This document shows positions 57,059 through 64,000 of a DNA stretch of 64,000 nt, piece by piece. Under the pieces are notes generated by a model that searched no databases, was not told where the DNA came from, and saw nothing but the letters and a program-made list of their open reading frames with translations. Source of the DNA: Streptomyces microflavus (GTDB lineage Bacteria > Actinomycetota > Actinomycetes > Streptomycetales > Streptomycetaceae); contig NZ_BMUG01000003.1 of the NCBI RefSeq assembly GCF_014650075.1, positions 372,001 through 436,000 of the forward strand, in the 5' to 3' direction. The position numbers were made by a program, and so were the translations under genes. How positions within the stretch are numbered: the stretch's first letter is position 1; the number at the start of each line of letters is the position of its first letter.

Positions 57059-57679
57059 TGCGCCAGGCGAAGCCGTCCTTCTTCGTGTCGCACGAGCTGC
57101 CTCTTTCGGAGGCAGCCGACGTCTACCGTCACTTTGATGATCGCGACTCCGGATGAACCAAAGTGGTGCTCAAGCCCTGATTGTTCTTTCAAGCGCAAGA
57201 CCAGGGAGGGGCGCACCAGTCCGTTGCGAGGCCCGCTGAGTTTGAGTTCGGTGGCGGTCGGCCGTCGCACCTCACGTGAGACGGCACCCCCTGCACCCCT
57301 CCAGGGCGCCCCCGCTGTCCCGCTCACCGGACCGGGAACCTCGGTGTCCGCAGCACGGAAGCCCTTTACCAGCGCCACACTTGAACACCACCGCTACGTC
57401 GGACAGCCCAGAGCCGTGCAAGGGCCCTTCGGCCGTCTTGTACAGGACTTTAGTGTTCCGGCCTCGGCTGCATCCATGAGTACTCGCTCGACAGGGCGGT
57501 CTTCGTGCGACTGGAGCGCCGGAGAGCTTGGCCGAAGTGTCGATTCACGCAAGATGACTCCTGATCAGTCCTCAATGAACCCAGTGAAAGCTGACCGAAC
57601 CTGCGAATCGTTGTAGGGTGCGAGAACAGCACTTGACCTGCAAAAACGCAGGCAGGGAGCCTAGCCCAGGAGTACCTCG
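57059..57679. other. 621-base gap upstream of panD
   Basis: No gene recognised. GC is lower than elsewhere and short frames carry no motif, so it may be degraded coding sequence. The last 90 bases hold the panD promoter (57591-57619). Confidence 0.5.
57591..57619 (+). promoter_or_regulatory. Candidate panD promoter
   Basis: CTGACC (57591-57596) and TAGGGT (57614-57619) are 17 bases apart, a good vegetative-type spacing, about 60 bases upstream of the panD start. A second TTGACC follows at about 57633. Confidence 0.5.
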
Positions 57680-58105
57680 ATGCTGCGCACCATGTTCAAG
57701 TCCAAGATCCACCGGGCCACCGTCACCCAGGCCGACCTGCACTACGTCGGTTCCGTGACGATCGACGCCGACCTGATGGACGCCGCCGACCTGCTGCCCG
57801 GCGAGCTGGTCCATATCGTCGACATCGACAACGGCGCCCGTCTGGAGACGTACGTCATCGAGGGCGAGCGAGGCTCCGGTGTCATCGGGATCAACGGCGC
57901 CGCCGCACACCTCGTGCACCCCGGCGACCTGGTCATCCTGATCAGCTACGCACAGGTCGAGGACGCGGAGGCCCGCGCGCTCACCCCGAAGGTCGTCCAC
58001 GTCGACGCGGACAACCGGATCGTGGCGCTCGGCACCGACACGTCCGCGCCGGTGCCCGGGACCCGTACGGAGCGGAGCCCGCAGGCTGTCGTAGCGGGCG
58101 GCTGA
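57680..58105 (+). CDS. panD: Aspartate 1-decarboxylase
   Basis: 141 aa. The self-cleavage site is YVGS within [16 protein letters not shown], where cleavage before Ser25 makes the pyruvoyl cofactor. [15 protein letters not shown] is the second family signature. It converts L-aspartate to beta-alanine for pantothenate and CoA. Length is as expected, with a slightly longer tail. No panB or panC gene is visible in the window. The gene is followed by GNAT on the same strand after 87 bases. Confidence 0.96.
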   Translation: MLRTMFKSKIHRATVTQADLHYVGSVTIDADLMDAADLLPGELVHIVDIDNGARLETYVIEGERGSGVIGINGAAAHLVHPGDLVILISYAQVEDAEARALTPKVVHVDADNRIVALGTDTSAPVPGTRTERSPQAVVAGG

Positions 58106-58192
58106 ACCGGCCGCCCGCGCCCCAACGGAAACGACTCCACGGAAGCGACTCCGCGGAGACGGCTCCACCGGAGACGAGGAGAGCAGGAGCCC

Positions 58193-58546
58193 ATGGCGGA
58201 GAACGCTGCTGTAGAGATCAGTGACGACCGGGAACGCGGCACACTGACGGCCCACGAGGACGGGAAGGCCGCCGGCACCATCGCGTACTTCGTCATGGAG
58301 CCCGCCCCGGGCGCGCTCGTGGCCGTCCACACGGTCGTCCGCCCCGAACACGAGGGCAAAGGCATCGCGGGAGCCCTCGTCCGCGAGTTCTACGCCATCG
58401 CCGCCCGGGAAGGTGTCCCCGTCGTGCCCCTGTGCCCGTACGCGGCGAAGTGGGCACAACGCCACCCGGACGAGGCCCCCGAGGCTCCGGAGGAGCTCGT
58501 CCGGGAGGCGGAGCGGCAGCTGCGGAACCATCCCGAGCTGTTCTGA
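58193..58546 (+). CDS. GNAT family N-acetyltransferase (YjdJ-like)
   Basis: 117 aa. The core reads ALVAVHTVVRPEHEGKGIAGALVREF (residues 43-70): the acetyl-CoA loop is the HEGKGIAGAL form of Q/RxxGxG/A. This short subtype (about 100-120 residues, sometimes listed as Gcn5-related small acetyltransferase) has an unknown substrate. The ATG has GAGGAGAGCAGG upstream. It is probably cotranscribed with panD. Confidence 0.9.
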   Translation: MAENAAVEISDDRERGTLTAHEDGKAAGTIAYFVMEPAPGALVAVHTVVRPEHEGKGIAGALVREFYAIAAREGVPVVPLCPYAAKWAQRHPDEAPEAPEELVREAERQLRNHPELF

Positions 58547-58560
58547 CGCGCCCGTGCGGC

Positions 58561-58593
58561 GGCGGGCGCCCGGACGGTTCCCGGGAGCCCGCC
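58561..58593. terminator. Hairpin between convergent GNAT and PIG-L genes
   Basis: GGCGGGC (58561-58567) pairs with GCCCGCC (58587-58593), with further pairing CCCGG/CCGGG inside. It is placed for bidirectional termination. Confidence 0.5.
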
Positions 58594-58606
58594 GTTCCGC
58601 TGTGCC

Positions 58607-59407
58607 TCAGGCGCTCAGCGCCGTCTCCGCCGCGCCGCGGAGTACGAGATCCCGGCGGATGTACCACTCGGTGCCCAGGATCCGGCGCTGCACGTCCGGC
58701 GGCAGAGCGGCGATCCGGCCGGGAGCGGCCCCCCGTTCCACCTCGCTGCGATGGGCGAGGATCGCGGCCAGCTTCTGGGGCAGCCAGGGGCCGACATCGA
58801 CCTTCGTGGTGATCCACGCGTCGTCCGAGACGTAGAACGCACCGGTGGGAGTACCCTCGCGGCCCAGGCGCCCGCCCACCTCCTCGGCGGCCGAGTGCGG
58901 GTGCGTGGCCAGGTAGAGGGCGCTCGGCTGCCAGGGGTCACCCGCCTCGGGGAAGAGCCGGGCGAGCCCCGCCGCCCGGACGGCCAGGGCGGTGACCCGG
59001 TGGGTGTGTACGTGGTCGGGGTGGCCGGTCATACCGCCGTAGGCGTCCGGGGCGATCACGACCTGCGGCCGGACGGCACGGATGTGGCCCACCAGGGCCC
59101 CCACCGCCTCGTCCAACGGCGCGTCGACGAACCGGGGCCGCCCCGGGGCCGACTCCGGAACCCGTGCGTCCGCGTAGCCGAGGAGCCGGGGCGCTCCCGC
59201 GCCCAGGATCTCCAGGGCCCGCGCGAGCTCGATGACCCGGTGACTCCCTTCCACCCAGGTCGTGGTGACCACCGCGGTCCGCGCCCCGGCGGCCGCGTGC
59301 TGGGCGAGCACGCCACCCGAGAAGAGGGACTCGTCGTCCGGATGGGCGTGAACGGCGAGCAGGCTCGGCAGGGACACGCTCGGCAGGGGCATGTTCGGCA
59401 GGGTCAT
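58607..59407 (-). CDS. PIG-L family deacetylase
   Basis: 266 aa. The zinc-binding motifs are AHPDDES at residue 20 and GHPDHVHTH near residue 125, the AHPDD and HxxH marks of LmbE/MshB-like enzymes. They remove acetyl groups from GlcNAc-type sugars; MshB-like activity in mycothiol synthesis is one option. It lies 54 bases after the stop-proximal end of the double Nudix gene and shares its direction, so the two may be cotranscribed. Confidence 0.92.
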   Translation of the reverse strand: MTLPNMPLPSVSLPSLLAVHAHPDDESLFSGGVLAQHAAAGARTAVVTTTWVEGSHRVIELARALEILGAGAPRLLGYADARVPESAPGRPRFVDAPLDEAVGALVGHIRAVRPQVVIAPDAYGGMTGHPDHVHTHRVTALAVRAAGLARLFPEAGDPWQPSALYLATHPHSAAEEVGGRLGREGTPTGAFYVSDDAWITTKVDVGPWLPQKLAAILAHRSEVERGAAPGRIAALPPDVQRRILGTEWYIRRDLVLRGAAETALSA

Positions 59408-59461
59408 GATGGACGCCTTCCTGTCGGTGTATGGGAGGGGCGGGCCGGTGTGGGCGGGGCC

Positions 59462-60430
59462 TCACTCCCACCCCAGTTCGCTGTACGGCACCCCGGCCCG
59501 GATGGACCCGATGGCCGCACGGGCGTACGGGACGATCGGTTCCGGGAGGTCGTCGGGGTGCCACCAGTCCCAGCCGACGCACCGGTCCGGCTCCAGGACC
59601 TCGGGGGTGCCCTGCCAGTGGCGGGCCCGGAAGACGAGCTGCAGCCGTGGCTGCGCCTGCGGGGTGTCGGTGAGATGGACGGCGTGGGCGAACTCCACGT
59701 CGGCCGGGTCGATCACCAGACCGGCCTCCTCCGCCGCCTCCCGTACCAGGCAGGCGACGGCCGACTCCCGCTCGCAGTGCCCGGCGAGGAAGTGGTGCAT
59801 CCCTCCGGCGTAGGCGGACCCCGGGTGGCGCAGGCCGAGGAGCACCCGGCCGTCGGCGTCCTCCAGGTAGAGGTGGACGCCGATGATGTGCGGGACGGTC
59901 GTGCTGTGCGCCGCACGTGTCGCCGTCGCCGGTGGCGGTGGCGGTGGCGGGGGTTCCGCTTCGGCCGCGTGGCGGAGGACCAGGTCGAGGGTCGAGCGGC
60001 TCATCCGCAGGCGGGGGAGGTCCTCGGGGGCGAACCAGTGCAGCATCACCCCCTCCGTCAGCGTGAGCTCCGCGGGGTCCCCGTTCCAGCGGCCGGAGTG
60101 GACCGCCACCGGGACCGTCGTGCCGTCCATGCCCGTCGCGTTCTCGACGGCGTACGACTCCAGTACGGGCAGGTCGAGGCCTGCCTCCTCCCGCAGTTCC
60201 CGCCGTACCGTCTCCTCCAGCGACCGGTCCTGCGGTTCGCGGCCGCCGCCCAGGAGCGACCAGGCACCCGGTTCCCGGATCAGGCCCGGCAGGTGGTCGC
60301 GCAGGTGCATGAGGTACTGCCCGGCGTCGTTGCGGATGAGCGCCGAGGCGTTCGTCGGCTCGGGGGCGGGGGAGTCGCGGACGGGTGTTCGGCTGGGGGC
60401 CCCGGTCGTGCGAGGCGGCTGCTCGGTCAC
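59462..60430 (-). CDS. Two Nudix domains fused in one chain
   Basis: 322 aa from GTG at 60430 (start uncertain). Domain 1 (about 25-155) has GGGREPQDRSLEETVRRE and REEAGL; domain 2 (about 180-315) has GHCERESAVACLVREAAEEAGL. They are joined by a run of eight prolines (about residue 162). In domain 1 the first Glu of the Nudix box is replaced by Arg, so it may be weak or regulatory; domain 2 is closer to the consensus. Downstream on the same strand is the PIG-L gene. Substrate not readable. Confidence 0.85.
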   Translation of the reverse strand: MTEQPPRTTGAPSRTPVRDSPAPEPTNASALIRNDAGQYLMHLRDHLPGLIREPGAWSLLGGGREPQDRSLEETVRRELREEAGLDLPVLESYAVENATGMDGTTVPVAVHSGRWNGDPAELTLTEGVMLHWFAPEDLPRLRMSRSTLDLVLRHAAEAEPPPPPPPPATATRAAHSTTVPHIIGVHLYLEDADGRVLLGLRHPGSAYAGGMHHFLAGHCERESAVACLVREAAEEAGLVIDPADVEFAHAVHLTDTPQAQPRLQLVFRARHWQGTPEVLEPDRCVGWDWWHPDDLPEPIVPYARAAIGSIRAGVPYSELGWE

Positions 60431-60620
60431 GTGCCGACCGTAGCGCCGGCCGGGTGGGGGTTCGCGGGGTTCGGCGATGGACCGTCCCGGTGAGTGAGGG
60501 GCGGCCCGCGGTCCCTTCGGCCCGTGCGTACGTGTGGACTCGGCAGGCGGGGGCAGCCGCACCGGGAGACGGTGGAGGAAAGCTCCATCTGTCCGTTTCA
60601 TGTCGTTGTGGAGGATCGAA

Positions 60621-60833
60621 ATGACCCACCCGTACCCCGACCCCGTACCGCCGTCGCCGACGCCTCCGCCCGTGCCGGGTCCGCCGACCCCCGTGCCGAG
60701 CCCGCCGCCCGTGCCGCCGGGCCCCGCCCCGGTACCCCCGGGCCCGGCTCCGGACCCGATCCCGCAGCCCCCGGCGCCCGGCCCGGACCCCGTGCCGGAC
60801 CCGGAGCCGCAGCCCGAGCCCGCGGGGCCGTAG
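60621..60833 (+). CDS. Proline-rich micro-protein
   Basis: 70 aa, about half proline, from ATG at 60621 with a strong GGAGGA eight bases upstream. The sequence runs through PVPPSPTPPPVPG-like units to PDPEPQPEPAGP with no hydrophobic segment. Two TAG codons in a row end the frame. Such chains form extended polyproline helices. It is divergent from the double Nudix gene. I know no family. Confidence 0.6.
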   Translation: MTHPYPDPVPPSPTPPPVPGPPTPVPSPPPVPPGPAPVPPGPAPDPIPQPPAPGPDPVPDPEPQPEPAGP

Positions 60834-60966
60834 TAGCGCTGCGCGGGGGCCGGTGACGAGAGCCGCCCCCGCGCCGCCCGGGCCGTACGGAACGGAACCG
60901 GTCCGGCCGGCTTTCACCGTACGAAGCCGCACCGCGCCGCCAAGGCCGTACGAAACGGATCCGGGC

Positions 60967-62388
60967 TCAGCCCAGCCCCGTCAGCGCGTCCGCGTGCGCC
61001 AAGCCGCTCTCCGCGGCGATCGCGTCCATCGTCTGCGCCTCCCGTACCGTCGCGAACCGCACCTCGCCGTCCGGCGCCGAGGAGCGGAAGCCGTACACCG
61101 CGGGGCGCGGCAGGCTGTTGTACGCCCACGGGGTGGAGAAGTAGTACGCCCCCGTGTCGTACAGCACCACGAAGTCACCCTCGGCCAGCTCCGGCAGCTC
61201 CCGGCCGTGCGCCACCACATCGCCCGCGAAGCAGCAGGGGCCCGCGATGTCCTGCGCCAGCGCCGGGCCCGGCTTCGGTGAGCCGTCCGCGGTGAACGCC
61301 CCGACCCGCAGAGGCCAGGAGCCGGGCATGAAGACGGTACGGGTGGCGGTCTGCGCCCCCGCGTGGGTGAGCGCGATCCGGCGGCCGCCCGCGTCCTTCG
61401 TGTACTCCACCCGCGCCCCGATGAAGCCGTTCTTCGCGAGCAGCGACCGGCCGAACTCGGTGACCAGCGCGTACCGCCCGGAGAAGAGCCCGGGGGCGGC
61501 CGCCGTCAGGGCGTCCACGTAGGAGGCGTAGGTGGGGTGCACGGTGTCGCCGGTGAAGTTGACCGGCAGCCCGCCGCCGATGTCCAGGCTGGTGACCTGC
61601 CGGGTGCCGAGGCGTTCGTTGATCTCCTCGGCCAGCTCGTACGTGTCCGCCACGCCCGCCGCGATCAGCTCCAACGGGCAGCCCTGGGAGCCGATATGGG
61701 CATGCAGGCGGGTGAGCCACGGGCGGGCTTCGAAGGCGCGTACGACCGCCTCTCGGGCACCCGGGTCGCGCAGCGCGACCCCGAACTTCGAGGTGTCCGT
61801 CGCCGTGCTCATGGGCCCGATCGCGCCGCCGCCCACCTGAGGATTGACCCGCAGCCCGAGGACGGAGGCCGAGTCCCGGTTCCGCAGCGCGTCGATGCGG
61901 CGAAGTTCGTCGATGCTGTCGGCGTTGACGGCCACCCCGAGGGCCAGCGCCAGCCGGATCTCCTCACGGGTCTTCGCGGGGGAGTCCAGCACGATCGTCC
62001 CCGGCGCGAAACCGGCCTCGACGGCGAGCCGCAGCTCACCCGGGCTCGCCACCTCGCACCCCATCCCGCAGTCGGCGAGCAGCCGCAGGACCGGGATGAG
62101 GGAGGAGGCCTTGGCCGCGAAGGTGTGCAGTACGCCGGGGCTGTGGGCGAACGCCTCCCGCAGCGCGGCGACGGACGAGCGGACCCCGTCCGTGTCGACG
62201 AACCCGGCCACCGGGCGGGACTCGCTCAGCAGCCCCTGCCCGACGGCCGCCCGGACGGCTGCGTCGAAACGGACGGCGGGCCGTCCGACGGGCCCGGGAG
62301 GACCAGGGGGCGCAGAGGGCGCAGGGAGTGCGGAAGGTGCGGAAGGTGTCTGTGTCGTACGGCCGGAGTCGGTGATGGCTGCCCCCAC
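60967..62388 (-). CDS. LysA-like PLP-dependent decarboxylase (alanine racemase fold), encapsulin-linked
   Basis: 473 aa from GTG at 62388. After a Pro/Ala-rich leader, the PLP lysine lies in TFAAKASSLIPVLRLL (about residue 84). RLHAHIGSQG, DIGGGLPVNF and the late CFAGDVV and YDTGAYYFSTPW fit the ornithine/diaminopimelate decarboxylase group (fold type III). The C-x-x-D active-site motif of these enzymes is seen as CCFAGDVV. It is 35 bases downstream of the encapsulin gene in the same operon. No lysine-pathway genes surround it. Confidence 0.87.
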   Translation of the reverse strand: MGAAITDSGRTTQTPSAPSALPAPSAPPGPPGPVGRPAVRFDAAVRAAVGQGLLSESRPVAGFVDTDGVRSSVAALREAFAHSPGVLHTFAAKASSLIPVLRLLADCGMGCEVASPGELRLAVEAGFAPGTIVLDSPAKTREEIRLALALGVAVNADSIDELRRIDALRNRDSASVLGLRVNPQVGGGAIGPMSTATDTSKFGVALRDPGAREAVVRAFEARPWLTRLHAHIGSQGCPLELIAAGVADTYELAEEINERLGTRQVTSLDIGGGLPVNFTGDTVHPTYASYVDALTAAAPGLFSGRYALVTEFGRSLLAKNGFIGARVEYTKDAGGRRIALTHAGAQTATRTVFMPGSWPLRVGAFTADGSPKPGPALAQDIAGPCCFAGDVVAHGRELPELAEGDFVVLYDTGAYYFSTPWAYNSLPRPAVYGFRSSAPDGEVRFATVREAQTMDAIAAESGLAHADALTGLG

Positions 62389-62423
62389 AGGTCTTCGGCG
62401 GATAACTCTGGAACGGCCGCCTC

Positions 62424-63221
62424 TCAGGCGATGAGCCCGACCACCGCCTCCGGCGTCAGCATCCGGAAGGTGAACGCCTGCTGGAAGTAGAGATGGACGC
62501 TGGTGGCGTCGTGGTCCGCGTACCCGATCGACAGGTCCTGGCCCAGGCAGAGTTCGAAGTCGCCACCCCGGGTGGAGAGCAGCACCCCGCCCTTGACCGC
62601 GGGCGCCCACAGGATCTCGTCGTCCACGATACGGCTCAGATGGGTCTTGACCGGATACCCGTGGTCGGACGTCTCGGCGGCCTCGGTGAACGCGTCGGCG
62701 CCGAGCAGCAGCCGGTACGGTCCGTCGACACCGGCCAGCCGCAGCCGCGTCACCGCCTGGCTGACCGCCACCGGGTAGTCCCGCGCATCGGCGGGCAGCG
62801 GCAGCGGGTCGTGCGAGGAACCGTCCCGCAGACCGGTGATCCCGGCCGCCGCGTACCCGTCGATGACCGCCATGTCCTCCGCGTACGCACAGGTGCGCGC
62901 CGCGTCCTTGACGGGCTGCCAGTCGCTGTCGGCGGAGCCGCGCTCCACGTCGTCCACGGCCTGCCGGGTCACCGTGAACGGCACCCGCCACTCGATGACC
63001 GGCATCGACGTACGCGCCCGGGCCACCACGTCCGGCGTGGGCGGGTCGATGCCGCGAAGGTGGCCGTCACCGACCGCCGACAGCGTCGGGCCGTCGGGAT
63101 CGGAGACGTCGACGACGCGGCGGCCCGCGACATGGCGTCGGAACGTGCGCCGGGCCTCCTCCTCGATCTCGTCCCAGGCGGCGGGGGTGACCGGTGCGAG
63201 TTCGCGGTGCAGATTGTTCAT
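62424..63221 (-). CDS. Family 1 encapsulin nanocompartment shell protein
   Basis: 265 aa from ATG at 63221 (TGATG overlap with the peroxidase gene; a GTG at 63224 is possible). MNNLHRELAPVTPAAW opens the shell fold; GRRVVDVSDPDGPTLSAVG and the later SVHLYFQQAFTFRMLTPEAVV end are classic linocin M18/encapsulin features. Around 60 or 180 copies would form an icosahedral shell. The upstream peroxidase carries a matching C-terminal cargo peptide. Translational coupling fits co-assembly. Confidence 0.95.
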   Translation of the reverse strand: MNNLHRELAPVTPAAWDEIEEEARRTFRRHVAGRRVVDVSDPDGPTLSAVGDGHLRGIDPPTPDVVARARTSMPVIEWRVPFTVTRQAVDDVERGSADSDWQPVKDAARTCAYAEDMAVIDGYAAAGITGLRDGSSHDPLPLPADARDYPVAVSQAVTRLRLAGVDGPYRLLLGADAFTEAAETSDHGYPVKTHLSRIVDDEILWAPAVKGGVLLSTRGGDFELCLGQDLSIGYADHDATSVHLYFQQAFTFRMLTPEAVVGLIA

Positions 63222-64000
63222 CACTGGGCGCTTTCTTGCAGGCTGCCGATGCGCAGCGAACCGTGGTCCGACCCGGCCGGGACGGGCTCCTGCCGGACCG
63301 GCGCGGGCACCGGTTCCGGCCGGTCCCCGGTACGGATCAGGGCGGGCGGGGGCGGCGGGGCGTCGAGGAAGTCGGCGTGGGGGGCGAAGAAGAGGGTGCC
63401 GGTGACCGCCGTGGAGAAGTCGAGGATGCGGTCGTGCGTGCCCGGCGGGTCACCGAGGAACATGTTGCGGAGCATGCGTTCGGTGACGTCGGGGTCGGCC
63501 GCGTAACCGATGAAGTACGTGCCGAACTCGCCCTGCCCGAAGTTCCCGAACGGCATGTTCGCCCGCAGGATGTCGCGTTCGGTGCCGTCCGGGTCGGTGA
63601 TCGTGTTGAGCGCGAGGTGCGAGTCGGCGGGTTTCTCCTCGTCGGGGAACTCCACGTCGTCGAACTTGGTACGGCCGATGACGCGTTCCTGCTCCTCCAC
63701 GGAGAGCGCGTTCCACGAGGTCAGGTCGTGCAGGTACTTCTGTACGACGACATAGCTGCCGCCCTCGAACTCCGGGTCCTCCGCGCCGACGAGCGCCGCC
63801 GAGCGGGCGTCGTCGCCCACCGGGTTCTCCGTACCGTCCACGAAACCGAGCAGGTCCCGGTGGTCGAGATAGCGGAAGCCGTGCGTCTCGTCCACGATGC
63901 GCAGCGCCCCGCCGAGCTTGGTGAGCAGCTGCGCCGCCCACTCGTAACAGACGTCCATCCGCTCGGCCCGGATGTGCAGCAGCACATCGCCCGGGGTCGC
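63221..64000 (-). CDS. DyP-type peroxidase with encapsulin cargo peptide (5' end beyond window)
   Basis: The frame enters from the right edge, so the N-terminus is missing. Seen are the GFVDGTENP (GxxDG) motif with the distal Asp, the proximal His in DSHLALN, and the distal Arg in ILRANMPFG. The C-terminal tail, Pro-rich then GSLRIGSLQESAQ, is the cargo-loading peptide of encapsulated DyP peroxidases. DyP enzymes oxidise dyes and phenols with hydrogen peroxide. Its stop overlaps the encapsulin start. Confidence 0.95.
   Translation of the reverse strand, partial: ATPGDVLLHIRAERMDVCYEWAAQLLTKLGGALRIVDETHGFRYLDHRDLLGFVDGTENPVGDDARSAALVGAEDPEFEGGSYVVVQKYLHDLTSWNALSVEEQERVIGRTKFDDVEFPDEEKPADSHLALNTITDPDGTERDILRANMPFGNFGQGEFGTYFIGYAADPDVTERMLRNMFLGDPPGTHDRILDFSTAVTGTLFFAPHADFLDAPPPPPALIRTGDRPEPVPAPVRQEPVPAGSDHGSLRIGSLQESAQ

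Overview
The window is very GC-rich, with strong third-position GC bias, dense short-spaced operons, many GTG/TTG starts and families typical of actinomycetes (class F sortase, DUF1206, DUF4383, MerR-B12 regulator with an ECF sigma factor, GlxA-type regulators). It reads as chromosomal Streptomyces DNA. All calls come from reading the sequence and supplied translations; no database search was run. No rRNA, tRNA, CRISPR array or intact insertion sequence was recognised.

Layout. 0-21 kb is mostly ordinary chromosome: a Nudix hydrolase, an NAD-kinase-like/SPFH pair, an SDR, a TetR regulator divergent from a PAP2-like/DMT transporter pair with a striking operator array between them, PadR beside a 2,4-dienoyl-CoA reductase, DoxX, MarR/MMPL, a fasciclin protein, small membrane proteins, an ECF-sigma/MerR-B12 pair resembling the LitS/LitR light-response pair, a GlxA regulator, a saccharopine-dehydrogenase-like reductase and a cysteine-desulfurase-like protein.

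21.5-37.6 kb is a complete polycyclic tetramate macrolactam (PTM) cluster of the frontalamide/HSAF type: hydroxylase (ftdA), iterative PKS-NRPS (ftdB, KS-AT-DH-KR-ACP-C-A-PCP-TE), two phytoene-desaturase-like cyclases (ftdC, ftdD), an MDR reductase (ftdE) and a P450 (ftdF), all on the + strand, overlapping or closely spaced, ending in a strong hairpin. The synthase makes two polyene chains on ornithine and closes the tetramate; C/D/E build the carbocycles; A and F oxidise. ftdB has a TTA codon at position 12, which points to bldA control. The P450 lacks the canonical ExxR motif. No pathway regulator sits next to the cluster.

37.7-44.3 kb: a PAP2 phosphatase, then a TetR regulator divergent from a PaoABC-type molybdenum hydroxylase operon with an XdhC maturation factor; two matching palindromes lie in the divergent promoter. 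44.3-51.5 kb: DUF3253, a decayed gene, a class F sortase with a probable surface protein, an APC permease, SRPBCC plus a phytoene-desaturase-like oxidoreductase, and an SDR. 51.8-57.6 kb has an ornithine/lysine/arginine-decarboxylase-like gene followed by a decay zone with truncated FAD-Rieske, zinc-ADH, isochorismatase and LLM-oxidoreductase genes among intact small genes. 57.7-64 kb: panD, GNAT, PIG-L deacetylase, a double Nudix protein, a proline-rich micro-protein, and an encapsulin operon (DyP peroxidase with cargo peptide, shell protein, LysA-like decarboxylase) running off the right edge.
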